Of a stretch of DNA of 64,000 bases, positions 44,121 through 53,076 are shown piece after piece. Both the position numbers and the translations under genes were made by a program. Origin of the DNA: JARRKU01 sp050288425 (GTDB lineage: Bacteria > Desulfobacterota > Desulfobacteria > Desulfobacterales > Desulfosarcinaceae). The notes beneath the pieces are model-generated. The model was not told the DNA's origin. It worked only from the letters and a program-made list of their open reading frames with translations, and made no database searches. The stretch lies in NCBI GenBank assembly GCA_050288425.1, contig JBNKDU010000149.1, forward strand, positions 1 through 64,000, written 5' to 3'. The stretch's first letter is position 1. Each line of letters starts with the position of its first letter.

Positions 44121-44146
44121 AAAAAAGGCTTGCAATAGCAAGCCTT
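44121..44146 (-). terminator. Rho-independent terminator of tRNA-Pro
   Basis: On the minus strand, AAGGCTTGC and GCAAGCCTT form a perfect 9-bp stem (44138-44146 / 44125-44133) with a 4-base loop, followed by a run of T residues. It lies 19 bp past the tRNA CCA end. Confidence 0.9.
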
Positions 44147-44164
44147 TGTATTCGTTTATTTTTT

Positions 44165-44241
44165 TGGTCGGAGCGAGAGGATTTGAACCTCCGACCCCTT
44201 GAACCCCATTCAAGTGCGCTACCAGACTGCGCTACGCTCCG
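44165..44241 (-). tRNA. tRNA-Pro (anticodon GGG)
   Basis: Cloverleaf of 77 bases on the minus strand with an encoded CCA end. The acceptor stem pairs CGGAGCG with CGCTCCG; the D arm includes AGCGCAGTCTGGTAGCGC, the anticodon stem CTTGA/TCAAG carries loop ATGGGGT (anticodon GGG), and the T arm has GGTTCAAATCC. The 5' end begins CGG as in other proline tRNAs. Confidence 0.97.
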
Positions 44242-44254
44242 ACGCAAGCCACCT

Positions 44255-44283
44255 CTGATAGCACCCGGAAATGACCCTGTCAA
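44255..44283 (-). promoter_or_regulatory. Promoter of tRNA-Pro
   Basis: On the minus strand, perfect TTGACA (44283-44278) and TATCAG (44260-44255) are separated by 17 bp. The -10 box lies 13 bp before the mature tRNA 5' end, typical of a stable-RNA promoter. Confidence 0.75.
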
Positions 44284-44301
44284 GACAGGAGACAACACCG
44301 C

Positions 44302-45225
44302 ATGAAGATCGATCCGTCCCTGCCCCTGCGGCCGCCGAAACTACTCCCGGGCGATACCATCGGCGTCGTCGCATCTTCCAGTCCCTTCGACCGAACCTCC
44401 TTTGAGAAAGGTATCGCGTCCATCCATGGTATGGGATTCAAGACCAAAATCGATTCCCGGGCGTTTATTGCGGATGATTACTTGGCCGGCAGCGACGAGT
44501 CGCGGGCGGATCAGCTCAATTCCATGTTCGGCGATGACGATGTGCAGGCGGTGATGTGCGCCCGGGGAGGGTACGGTGCCCTGCGAATTCTCGAACGGCT
44601 CGACTACGATCTGCTTTCGGCGCACCCCAAGCCCCTGGTGGGGTTTAGTGATATCACCGCCCTGCACCAGGCGCTCTTCGCAAAATGCGGACTGGTCTCC
44701 TTTCACGGTCCCACGGTGACCACCCTGTGGAAGGAGGACGCGGACACCCGCCGCGCATGGCGGACCGCCCTGACTTCGACAGAGGCGCAAACGGTGACGC
44801 TGCGAGCGGAAGACTTTCTGCTTCCGGGAAAGGCCCTGGGCGTCCTGGTCGGGGGCAACCTGACGGTGCTGTCCCATCTGATCGGTACATCTTATTGGGT
44901 CTCGCTGGAGGCGAAAATCCTGCTGATCGAAGACATCGGCGAGGCGCCCTACCGCATCGACCGCATGCTGACCCAAATGAGACTGGCCGGTCTGTTGGAG
45001 GGGCTCGGCGGTGTGGTGGTGGGCAGTTTTCATCGCTGCGGCGATCTCGAGCAGATTCACCGGATGGTGACGGCCTTATTCGCTCCCATGGCGATCCCGG
45101 TTGCAGCGGGCCTGCCCATCGGTCACGGCGACACCAACCTGACCATTCCACTGGGAGCCGTCGCCCGGTTGGACAGCGATGCCGGCGTCCTGGATTTTCC
45201 GGAACCCGTCCTGGAGGAGGCATAA
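44302..45225 (+). CDS. ldcA: LD-carboxypeptidase (S66 family)
   Basis: Removes the terminal D-Ala from tetrapeptide stems in peptidoglycan recycling. The S66 signature is clear: GDTIGVVASSSPF near 18-30, CARGGYGALRIL near 90, and the nucleophile Ser in VGFSDITALH near 115. HGPT and later acidic/His residues (ILLIEDIGE, GLPIGHGDTN) fit the Ser-Glu-His triad. 307 residues is normal. An AGGAGA site lies 10 bp before the ATG. It directly precedes the beta-lactamase-like gene. Confidence 0.92.
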   Translation: MKIDPSLPLRPPKLLPGDTIGVVASSSPFDRTSFEKGIASIHGMGFKTKIDSRAFIADDYLAGSDESRADQLNSMFGDDDVQAVMCARGGYGALRILERLDYDLLSAHPKPLVGFSDITALHQALFAKCGLVSFHGPTVTTLWKEDADTRRAWRTALTSTEAQTVTLRAEDFLLPGKALGVLVGGNLTVLSHLIGTSYWVSLEAKILLIEDIGEAPYRIDRMLTQMRLAGLLEGLGGVVVGSFHRCGDLEQIHRMVTALFAPMAIPVAAGLPIGHGDTNLTIPLGAVARLDSDAGVLDFPEPVLEEA

Positions 45226-46308
45226 TTGGCCCGTGCGTTGGATGCGGCCCATCAATTGATGTCGGCAGGGGTGTCCCGGGGGGTGTTTCCCGGGGCCGTG
45301 CTGGCCGTCAGCCGGGGGGATGACATCATCTTCCAACAGGCCTATGGCCAGGCCGACCTGTTCAGCCGGCGCGCCATGGAAGTCGATACCTGTTTCGATC
45401 TGGCCTCGCTGACCAAGCCGCTGGCCACCGTTCCGGCGGTGATGGAACTGGTCCGTCAATGCAAGCTGGACCTCGATCTCCCATGTGGCGAGGTCTGCCC
45501 GGCACTCGACGGTTCCGACAAGGTCGCCATCACCATCCGTCAATTGCTGCGGCATGCTTCGGGTCTGCCGCCCTGGAAGCCGTTTTTCATGCGCTTGCGT
45601 CATCTGCCCTTCGAGCAGCGCCGGTCGGCCCTGCAGGCCATGGTACGCCATACCCCGTTGTCGACCCTGCCCGGACAGCGGTCCGAATACAGCGACCTGG
45701 GATATATGGCGCTGCAGTGGGTGGTGGAGAGCGTCACCAAGACCGATCTTTGGGATTTCCTCCGGCGCCGAATCTATGAACCGTTGGAGATCTCCGATCT
45801 TTTTTTCACCGACACCCGCCGGGAAGTGGAGAAGCCGCGCCGTTTCGCCGCCACCCAGATGTGCCCCTGGCGGAATCGGCTCATGCTCGGCCATGTCGAT
45901 GACGATAATGCATTCATCGTCGGCGGCATCGGTGGCCACGCCGGATTGTTCGGAACGGCGGCGGCGGTATCCCGGCTGCTGCAGACCCTGTCGGCGGCCG
46001 AGCACGGCGAAGGAGGCCGGCAGGTATTCGATGCCCGGCTGGTACGTCAGTTCTTCTCTGCCGACCGTGGAGAGCGTTGGGCGTTGGGATTCGATACGCC
46101 GTCGGCCAGCAAGTCCAGCGCAGGACATTACTTCCCGCCGGACAGCATGGGGCACCTCGGATTCACCGGCACTTCCTTCTGGCTGCATCGCCGGAAACGG
46201 ATTGTCGTCGTGCTGCTGACCAACCGGGTTCATCCCTGGCGGTTCAACGCGGGAATCAAGGAATTCCGGCCCCGTTTGCACGATGCGGTGATGGCGGCGC
46301 TGGGATAG
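45226..46308 (+). CDS. Beta-lactamase-fold serine hydrolase
   Basis: Class C beta-lactamase/EstB family, 360 residues. Nucleophile motif SLTK is at 61-64 (FDLASLTKPLATV), YSDLGYMALQW provides the second motif Tyr, and HLGFTGTSFW near 300 is the third motif. No signal peptide is seen, so the protein may be cytoplasmic and not a resistance enzyme; esterase or D-amino-acid peptidase roles are possible. The start is TTG at 45226, immediately after the ldcA stop, fixed by GGAGGAGG just upstream. Confidence 0.85.
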   Translation: MARALDAAHQLMSAGVSRGVFPGAVLAVSRGDDIIFQQAYGQADLFSRRAMEVDTCFDLASLTKPLATVPAVMELVRQCKLDLDLPCGEVCPALDGSDKVAITIRQLLRHASGLPPWKPFFMRLRHLPFEQRRSALQAMVRHTPLSTLPGQRSEYSDLGYMALQWVVESVTKTDLWDFLRRRIYEPLEISDLFFTDTRREVEKPRRFAATQMCPWRNRLMLGHVDDDNAFIVGGIGGHAGLFGTAAAVSRLLQTLSAAEHGEGGRQVFDARLVRQFFSADRGERWALGFDTPSASKSSAGHYFPPDSMGHLGFTGTSFWLHRRKRIVVVLLTNRVHPWRFNAGIKEFRPRLHDAVMAALG

Positions 46309-46543
46309 TCGGCCCCATGCATCCACCGGCGATGGATGGGGATGAAGACGTTGGTACAGACTTGGTCGATGCGTCGGTTTTTGGCGCAATTTCCATAATT
46401 TACTCTTGATATGTCAACGGGTTTCTGGTAGCCAGAATGAATGGCGTTTCCCATTTTGCGCCATCGTTTTGCTGTAAGGAGAAGGGTACGCTGCTCTGCG
46501 TGATTAGACCCCGAACCCTAAATAAAGAATAGAAAGCGGTAAA

Positions 46544-47587
46544 ATGAACTTTTTCGTGGACTCTATCCTAGGCTTTTTTTCCAGTGATCTGGCCATCGAT
46601 TTGGGGACCGCCAATACCCTGGTTTATGTAAAAGGCAAGGGGATCGTGCTGAGCGAACCCTCGGTGGTGGCCGTCAGAACAGACAATCGCGCCCGCAATC
46701 GGGTGTTGGCCGTGGGCTCGGAGGCAAAGAACATGCTGGGCCGCACACCGGGTAACATCGTGGCCATACGGCCCATGCGCGACGGCGTCATCGCCGATTT
46801 CGAAGTCACCGAGGCCATGCTGCGCCATTTTATCCAGAAGGTTCACAACCGGCGTTCCCTGGTTCGTCCCCGGGTGATCATCGCCGTTCCGTCGGGCATC
46901 ACCCAGGTGGAAAAGCGGGCCGTAAAAGAGTCGGCCGAATCCGCCGGAGCCCGGGAAGTATTTCTCATCGAAGAACCCATGGCCGCCGCCATCGGCGCCG
47001 ACCTGCCCATTACCGAACCCACCTGCAACATGGTGGTGGACATCGGCGGCGGCACAACCGAAGTCGCCGTGATTTCCCTGGCGGGTATCGTCTACAGCCG
47101 GTCCCTGCGCGTGGCCGGCGACAAGATGGACGAGGCCATCATTCAGTACATCAAGCGCAAGTACAATCTGCTCATCGGAGAACGCACCGCCGAAATCATC
47201 AAGACCACGGTGGGCAACGCTTACCCCGATCCGGACAAAGTCGAAACCATCGAGGTCAAAGGCCGCGACCTGGTGTCGGGGATTCCCAAGATACTGGCCA
47301 TCGATTCCGAAGAGGTTCGTGTGGCGATTTCAGAGCAGATCGATGCCATCGTCGAAACGGTGAAGATCGCCCTCGAACAGACCCCGCCCGAACTGGCGGC
47401 CGATATCGTCGATCGCGGCATCGTGCTTACCGGTGGCGGCGCATTGCTGAAAAACCTGGACAAGCTGTTGAGAGAAGAGAGCGGTCTGCCCATCACGGTG
47501 ACCGACGATCCCCTTTCCACAGTGGCCCTGGGCTCCGGCAAGGCGCTGGACACCCTTGAAATTCTTAAGCAAGTGGTGATTTACTGA
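46544..47587 (+). CDS. mreB: Rod shape-determining protein MreB
   Basis: Bacterial actin that guides lateral wall growth. The phosphate loops are IDLGTANTLVYVKGKGIV near 18-35 and VVDIGGGTTEVAVISL near 165-180, and the adenosine motif is GIVLTGGGALLKNLD near 290. 347 residues is exactly the family length. It heads mreB-mreC-mreD-mrdA-rodA-bactofilin. The 235-bp leader upstream must hold the promoter, but no clear pair was found. Confidence 0.98.
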   Translation: MNFFVDSILGFFSSDLAIDLGTANTLVYVKGKGIVLSEPSVVAVRTDNRARNRVLAVGSEAKNMLGRTPGNIVAIRPMRDGVIADFEVTEAMLRHFIQKVHNRRSLVRPRVIIAVPSGITQVEKRAVKESAESAGAREVFLIEEPMAAAIGADLPITEPTCNMVVDIGGGTTEVAVISLAGIVYSRSLRVAGDKMDEAIIQYIKRKYNLLIGERTAEIIKTTVGNAYPDPDKVETIEVKGRDLVSGIPKILAIDSEEVRVAISEQIDAIVETVKIALEQTPPELAADIVDRGIVLTGGGALLKNLDKLLREESGLPITVTDDPLSTVALGSGKALDTLEILKQVVIY

Positions 47588-47591
47588 TTTC

Positions 47592-48419
47592 ATGTTTTCC
47601 AGAAAAATGGTGATGATCGTCGGTCTGATCATCTTCGTCACCCTTAGCATTCTCAGCTTGTCTCTAAGCAGCCGCCAACCTAACCCTGCCTATGGTCCCG
47701 GTCGGTTTGCCATCTCACTGGTTTCGCCTTTCCAGGAAGCGGTGATGGGCACCGCCCGGTTCCTGCGAGGCATTTGGGAGCATTACTTTTTCCTGATTTC
47801 CGTGGCGGAAGAAAACGATCGCCTGCGCCGGGACCTGAGGGAGGCCAGGGGAAGGATGCACCAGTACAATGAAACGCTGTTGATGAACGAGCGCCTGCGG
47901 CGAATGCTGGGACTGGCCGAAACGATGCAGACGCAAACCCTGGCCGCCCAAGTGGTGGGCAAGGACCCGTCCCCCTGGTTCCAGTCGGTGATCGTGGATA
48001 AGGGGAGAGCCGACGGAGTCGCCAAAGGCCAGCCGGTGGTGAATCCGGAGGGGATCGTCGGAATCGTCACCGATGCCACCACCCGCTATGCCAAGGTGAT
48101 GCTGCTCACCGATCCCAACAGCGCCGTGGATGCCGTCGTGCAGCGCAACCGCGCCCGGGGAATCGTGAACGGCGGCGCCGCGGGCCAGTGCGTGTTCAAC
48201 TTCGTACTGCGCAAACATGAAGTGGCCGTGGGGGATACGGTGGTATCCTCCGGAATGGACGGAGTGTTTCCCAAGGGATTGCCGGTGGGAGAAGTGGCTT
48301 CCATCGTCAAACACGAAGCCGGGATTTTTCAGGACGTAACCCTGACCCCCTATGTGGACTTCGAGCGCCTGGAAGAAGTATTGATCGTGCCTGTTCGTCA
48401 ACCAGCCGATATGCCATGA
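47592..48419 (+). CDS. mreC: Rod shape-determining protein MreC
   Basis: Periplasmic scaffold of the elongasome. One N-terminal membrane segment (about 8-25), a coiled-coil (EENDRLRRDLREARGRMHQ, near 75-95) and a beta-barrel C-terminal part (VVGKDPSPWFQSVIVDKG, NPEGIVGIVTD, RGIVNGGA). 275 residues is typical. It follows mreB by 4 bp and its stop overlaps the mreD start by 4 bp. Confidence 0.95.
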   Translation: MFSRKMVMIVGLIIFVTLSILSLSLSSRQPNPAYGPGRFAISLVSPFQEAVMGTARFLRGIWEHYFFLISVAEENDRLRRDLREARGRMHQYNETLLMNERLRRMLGLAETMQTQTLAAQVVGKDPSPWFQSVIVDKGRADGVAKGQPVVNPEGIVGIVTDATTRYAKVMLLTDPNSAVDAVVQRNRARGIVNGGAAGQCVFNFVLRKHEVAVGDTVVSSGMDGVFPKGLPVGEVASIVKHEAGIFQDVTLTPYVDFERLEEVLIVPVRQPADMP

Positions 48420-48946
48420 CCATTTTGTTCTACATCCTGGTCTCCCTGGGCCTGGTCATCATCAAGACGGCGTTGATCCCAGGTGCAACTGCCCTGGGGA
48501 AGTTCTACGACTTGCTGATTCCCATCGTCATCTACCTGAGCCTGTTTCGTACTTTGCGCGAAGGGATTCCCATCCTCCTTTTTTTCGGCCTGATAATGGA
48601 TAGTTTATGTGGCGGACCGGCCGGACTCTATTTGACCACTTACGTTTGGCTTTATGTCGGCATACGCTGGGCCGGCCAGGTGCTGCACTCCGGCAGCCTG
48701 ATATGGATGGGGTTGGCCGTGGCCATCGGCGTGGCTTTCGAAAGCCTTGTGCTGATGGCGTACATGTTGTTGCTGGCTCCGTCTGCCATCGTGCCGGCGG
48801 ATGCGGCCAAGACCGTCCTGCTGCAGATTGTCTGGGCACTCGTTACCGGTCCGATCATCCTGCTGATGATCGGTTGGGCCCAGAAACAATTGGATGTGTG
48901 GAGAGACCGGATTTTTCCGGATTGGTTGGACATGAACGGCGGATGA
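48416..48946 (+). CDS. mreD: Rod shape-determining protein MreD
   Basis: Small integral membrane component of the Rod complex. 176 residues with about five membrane segments (near 2-20, 33-42, 48-70, 80-125 and 133-160). The sequence is weakly conserved, as usual for MreD; the position between mreC and mrdA with ATGA coupling to mreC secures the name. Confidence 0.9.
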   Translation: MTILFYILVSLGLVIIKTALIPGATALGKFYDLLIPIVIYLSLFRTLREGIPILLFFGLIMDSLCGGPAGLYLTTYVWLYVGIRWAGQVLHSGSLIWMGLAVAIGVAFESLVLMAYMLLLAPSAIVPADAAKTVLLQIVWALVTGPIILLMIGWAQKQLDVWRDRIFPDWLDMNGG

Positions 48947-48965
48947 TGAACTTCGAATCCAGCCG

Positions 48966-50888
48966 ATGGCGGCGATGAAGACGTACCTGGAAAGCGTTGA
49001 CAGCGAATGGTTCAGCCAGCGGATCGGTGGCGTGATGCTGGTGGTGGCGTTGGCCTTTGCCGCCTTGATGGCGCGTCTCTTGTATCTGCAGGTCATCGAA
49101 GGCCGGGAGTACCGGCGCCTGTCGGAAATCAACAGCATCCGTCTCCAGGACATCGACGCGCCACGGGGGCTGGTTTTCGACCGCAACAATCATATGCTGG
49201 TGGACAACCGGCCGTCGTTCGACCTGCACATCATTTTGAAGGATGCCAGACCCCTGGATGAGACGTTGGGCAAACTCAGCCGTTTTACCGGGGATACCGT
49301 CGACGATCTGCGGGCAATCATCAAGAAAAATCGCCACCAGGGTGCCTATGTGCCCATATTGCTCAAGGAGGACATCGGTCGGGACATGCTGGCCGCCATC
49401 GAAGTGAACCGTTTCGACCTGCCCGGTCTGGTTATGCGGGTATCTCCGCGCCGACACTATCTGTTCGATACCCATGCCGCCCATTTGCTGGGGTATGTGG
49501 GCGAAATCAGCGCCGAGGAGTTGCGCTGTGCGCCGTACGAGGATTGCAAGGGAGGAGATTATATCGGCAAGTTCGGTGTGGAAAAGGCATTCGAGACGCT
49601 GCTGCGAGGCCGGCGCGGAGGTCGCCAGGTGGAGGTGAATGCCACGGGCCAGGTGGTCAGCGTACTCAATACCGTCCCGGCCGAACCCGGAACGAATCTG
49701 ACCCTGACCATCGACAGCAACTTGCAGCGCACCGCCGAAGCCATGCTCGAGGGCGAGGCCGGGGCGGCGGTGGCCATCGACCCCAATACCGGCGAAATAC
49801 TGGCCATGGCCAGCAGTCCCACCTTCGATCCCAATTGGTTCGTTACCGGGATGAGCCAGGACCAGTGGCAGGAACTGATCCACAATCCTTTTCGTCCCCT
49901 GGAGAACAAGGCCATCCAGGCCGAGTACCCTCCGGCGTCCACTTATAAAATCATCACGGCCATGGCCGGCCTCCAGGAAGGCGTCATCAATTCGCAAACC
50001 GTCCTTTTCTGCCCGGGGTACTACCGCTTCGGCAACCGGACCTACCGCTGCTGGAAGCATGCGGGGCATGGTGAGGTAAATGTTATCAAGGCCATCACCG
50101 AATCGTGCGATGTCTTCTTTTACCAGGTGGGGGAACAGCTCGGGGTGGATGTGCTGGCCCGCTATGCAAAAGCCGCCGGGCTGGGGGCATTGACCGGCAT
50201 CGGACTCGATCGGGAGGCCAAGGGAATCGTTCCCACCAAGTCATGGAAGCGCAAACGCTTAGGCGAATCCTGGATGGGCGGCGAAACCCTTTCCGTGGCC
50301 ATCGGACAGGGGTTCAACCTGGTCACGCCGCTGCAACTGGCGGTGATGGTCGCGGCCGTGGGCAACGGCGGGTATCTGCCCACGCCGCATCTGTTGAGAA
50401 GGCCGTCTGAGGATGCGGAGGCGGATCGGTCCCCGCGGCGGCTGCCGGTGAGTCCCGAAAACCTGACCCTCGTGCAGGAAGGTTTGTGGGCGGTGGTCAA
50501 TACCCGCAGGGGCACGGCCTGGGGATCCCGGCTGAAAGGCGTGTCGTTTTCCGGCAAGACCGGTACGGCCCAGGTGGTGGGGCGTACCACGGTGGAAGGG
50601 TTGGACGAAGACCAGATCGAGATGATGCATCGCGACCATGCCTGGTTCGTGGCTTACGCACCGTCGGAGAATCCACAGATCGCCATCGCGGTGATCGTGG
50701 AGCATGGGGAGCACGGCTCGTCCGCGGCGGCGCCGGTGGCCGCAAAGCTGATCGAGACCTATCTCGGACTGGGTCAGGACGATATCATGGTGGGCCGCGC
50801 CGGGACCGACGGCGTACCGCCGGTGGCCGCCTCCCGGACTTCGTTCGATGGGCATTCCGGCGCCGGGGCCGTGGAGGACAAGCCATGA
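48966..50888 (+). CDS. mrdA: Penicillin-binding protein 2
   Basis: Class B transpeptidase of lateral wall synthesis. A membrane anchor (about 20-38) and a dimerisation domain (DAPRGLVFDRNNHMLVDNRPS near 60-80) precede the transpeptidase domain: STYK near 325, SCDVFFY near 380 and KTGTAQVVG near 531. 640 residues is normal for PBP2. The stop overlaps the rodA start by 4 bp (ATGA). ATG 48966 is used; ATG 48975 is possible. Confidence 0.96.
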   Translation: MAAMKTYLESVDSEWFSQRIGGVMLVVALAFAALMARLLYLQVIEGREYRRLSEINSIRLQDIDAPRGLVFDRNNHMLVDNRPSFDLHIILKDARPLDETLGKLSRFTGDTVDDLRAIIKKNRHQGAYVPILLKEDIGRDMLAAIEVNRFDLPGLVMRVSPRRHYLFDTHAAHLLGYVGEISAEELRCAPYEDCKGGDYIGKFGVEKAFETLLRGRRGGRQVEVNATGQVVSVLNTVPAEPGTNLTLTIDSNLQRTAEAMLEGEAGAAVAIDPNTGEILAMASSPTFDPNWFVTGMSQDQWQELIHNPFRPLENKAIQAEYPPASTYKIITAMAGLQEGVINSQTVLFCPGYYRFGNRTYRCWKHAGHGEVNVIKAITESCDVFFYQVGEQLGVDVLARYAKAAGLGALTGIGLDREAKGIVPTKSWKRKRLGESWMGGETLSVAIGQGFNLVTPLQLAVMVAAVGNGGYLPTPHLLRRPSEDAEADRSPRRLPVSPENLTLVQEGLWAVVNTRRGTAWGSRLKGVSFSGKTGTAQVVGRTTVEGLDEDQIEMMHRDHAWFVAYAPSENPQIAIAVIVEHGEHGSSAAAPVAAKLIETYLGLGQDDIMVGRAGTDGVPPVAASRTSFDGHSGAGAVEDKP

Positions 50889-51991
50889 TCGACCGACGCC
50901 TGGTGGAGAATTTCGATTGGGGGCTGGTTTCCCTGACAGCCCTGGTGGCGGGATTGGGACTGGTGGCGCTCTACAGCGCCGTGCACGCCGGTGAGGATAC
51001 CGCCCAGTCTGGCATCTTCACAAAACAACTGGTCTGGTATGGCGCCGGGTTCGTGGTGATGGTGATCGCCTTCCTGTTCAACTACAAGAGCTACGAACGG
51101 TGGGCGCACTTAATCTACGGGTTGTGCATTATGTTGCTGGTCGCCGTTCTGGTTTTCGGCAAATACGTCGGCGGATCCAGGCGGTGGTTGCACCTGGGCC
51201 CCTTTTCGGTGCAGCCGTCGGAGATGATCAAGCTGGCCGTGATCATCGTGCTGGCCAAATACTATGCCCGGGTCTCCACCATGAAAGGGGTCGACTTTCG
51301 CGAACTATTCACACCCGTGGTGCTGACGGCCATACCGTTTATATTGATCGTGCGTCAGCCCGATCTGGGGACGGCCATGGTGGTCGCCCTGATCGCCGGT
51401 TCCATGACCCTGTACGTGAAAATCGAACGCCGGACCCTCATCTGTCTGGTCACTGGCTGTGCCGCCCTCGTTCCACTGGTCTGGATGGTGCTCAAAGGGT
51501 ACCAGAAGCAACGGATCCTGACGTTTCTGAATCCGGACCGCGATCCGCTGGGCGCCGGATACCACATTATCCAGTCCAAGATCGCCATCGGTTCAGGCAT
51601 GCTGGCCGGTAAAGGGTTCCTCGAGGGTACCCAGAACGCTCTCGACTTTCTGCCCGAGCAACATACCGATTTCATCTTTTCCGTGCTGGCCGAGGAGTGG
51701 GGCCTGCTGGGATCCATGGCCGTGCTGATCGCCTTTCTCCTGCTCATCCTCTGGGGACTCAAGATCGCCCAGCACAGTCGGGATGCGTTCGGCACGGTGC
51801 TGTCCGTGGGGATAACCGCCATGATCGCCTGGGAGGTCTTCATCAACATCAGCATGGTCATGGGGCTGATGCCGGTGGTGGGGGTGACCCTGCCGTTTAT
51901 CAGTTACGGCGGCTCATCGGTGATCACCATGATGGCCGGCATCGGTTTGCTGCTCAACGTCAGCATGCGGCGCTTTCTATTCGAAAACTGA
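50885..51991 (+). CDS. rodA: Peptidoglycan glycosyltransferase RodA
   Basis: SEDS-family polymerase partner of PBP2. 368 residues with about ten membrane helices; conserved blocks include GSRRWLHLGPFSVQPSEMIKLA, VRQPDLGTAMV, GSGMLAGKGFLEGTQ and EQHTDFIFSVLAEEWGLLG, followed by GVTLPFISYGGSS. The Asp in the HTDFIFS loop is the region of the catalytic acid. Coupled to mrdA by ATGA. Confidence 0.96.
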   Translation: MIDRRLVENFDWGLVSLTALVAGLGLVALYSAVHAGEDTAQSGIFTKQLVWYGAGFVVMVIAFLFNYKSYERWAHLIYGLCIMLLVAVLVFGKYVGGSRRWLHLGPFSVQPSEMIKLAVIIVLAKYYARVSTMKGVDFRELFTPVVLTAIPFILIVRQPDLGTAMVVALIAGSMTLYVKIERRTLICLVTGCAALVPLVWMVLKGYQKQRILTFLNPDRDPLGAGYHIIQSKIAIGSGMLAGKGFLEGTQNALDFLPEQHTDFIFSVLAEEWGLLGSMAVLIAFLLLILWGLKIAQHSRDAFGTVLSVGITAMIAWEVFINISMVMGLMPVVGVTLPFISYGGSSVITMMAGIGLLLNVSMRRFLFEN

Positions 51992-52086
51992 CCGGATGTG
52001 GCGAAACGGACGCGGTCCGGTTGCCTGTTGCGGCTCAAAGGAACCGCTCGGGCCAAATTCCGAACCCATCATTTCCTGGAGGAGAT

Positions 52087-52518
52087 ATGCGCAAGAAGGA
52101 CAAAGTCAAGGCATCGGCCGATTCCAGTACCATTTCGACCTTGCTCGGCCGCGATACGGCCATCGAGGGAACCATGACTTTCAAGGAGACCATTCGCGTG
52201 GACGGCCGGATCAAAGGCAAGCTGGTCAGCACCCAGGGAACCGTCATCATCGGTGAAAATGCAGTCATCGACGCGGACATCAGCGTCGGGGTGGCCATCA
52301 TCCGCGGTAAGGTCAACGGTCGCATCGAGGCGGAGCAGCGCGTGGAAGTCTATGCGCCGGCCCAGGTGGTGGGTGATATCTCCGCTCCCACGGTGACCAT
52401 CGATTCGGGTGTCCTGTTCAATGGAAACTGCCAGATGCAGTCGGCGGGCAAGCCGACCGCGACCAAACCCGTCGCCGCCGAGAAAGCCGAGGCGGCGGAA
52501 AAATCCAAACCCCAATAA
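52087..52518 (+). CDS. Bactofilin
   Basis: Polymer-forming cytoskeletal protein. 143 residues: a short charged N-terminus, then a beta-helix with regular short repeats (STLLGRDTAIEGTMTF, GRIKGKLVSTQGTVIIGENAVIDADI, GKVNGRIEAEQRVEVYAPAQVVGDI) and an Ala/Glu/Lys-rich tail. Bactofilins help set cell shape and anchor wall enzymes, consistent with its place after rodA. The start follows a GGAGGAG site, 95 bp after rodA. Confidence 0.93.
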   Translation: MRKKDKVKASADSSTISTLLGRDTAIEGTMTFKETIRVDGRIKGKLVSTQGTVIIGENAVIDADISVGVAIIRGKVNGRIEAEQRVEVYAPAQVVGDISAPTVTIDSGVLFNGNCQMQSAGKPTATKPVAAEKAEAAEKSKPQ

Positions 52519-52532
52519 CCTGCAAAAAACCT

Positions 52533-52562
52533 TTGACATAAGGCGTCTTCCGGTGATATACC
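52533..52562 (+). promoter_or_regulatory. Promoter of the atp operon
   Basis: A perfect TTGACA (52533-52538) is 18 bp from TATACC (52557-52562). The site lies about 90 bp before the b' subunit ATG and after the bactofilin stop. Confidence 0.65.
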
Positions 52563-52650
52563 CGCACCTTGGTTTTTTCTAACGTAACAATTTTAAACAT
52601 ATTTTTGCGGTTCACCGAACTAGAGCCAAAGCAGTAACGGAGGCGCTTTT

Positions 52651-53076
52651 ATGGTTGAGATCAACTGGACGGTCGGGGTCCAAATCGCTAATTTTCTTAT
52701 CCTCATTTTTGCCCTCAATACCTTTGCATTCAAGCCCATTCGGAAGATTCTGCAGGAACGCAAAGCCAAAATGGACGGTCTGGCCGATGCCATCGAGTCC
52801 ACCGGCCATCAGGCCGATGAGAAGAATGCGGCTTTCAGCACCGGTCTGAAGGAGGCAAGGGCCAAAGGAAAACAGGAGAAGGAAGCGCGGATGCAAGAGG
52901 CCGACAATGAGGAAAAGGCCATTGTGAGCCGGATCAATGATCAAGCGAGAGAAGAGTTGGCGGCCGTCAAGGCCAAGATCGCCAAAGATGTGGATGCAGT
53001 GAAGGCGTCCCTGGAAAAGGAAGTCGATACCTTTGCCGATGCCATCACACAGAAGATACTGGGGAGGGCGGCTTAA
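52651..53076 (+). CDS. atpF': ATP synthase F0 subunit b'
   Basis: Second-type b subunit (b'), forming the peripheral stalk with b. 141 residues: an N-terminal membrane segment (NWTVGVQIANFLILIFALNTFAF is within 5-27), then a long charged helix (KILQERKAKMDGLADAIES onward). It has no signal peptide. The stop overlaps the next ATG (TAATG). It is the first gene of the F1 operon. Confidence 0.9.
   Translation: MVEINWTVGVQIANFLILIFALNTFAFKPIRKILQERKAKMDGLADAIESTGHQADEKNAAFSTGLKEARAKGKQEKEARMQEADNEEKAIVSRINDQAREELAAVKAKIAKDVDAVKASLEKEVDTFADAITQKILGRAA

Noticed and set aside
45226..46308. Antibiotic-resistance beta-lactamase
   Set aside because: There is no signal peptide and the gene is coupled to ldcA, so a housekeeping hydrolase role is more likely.
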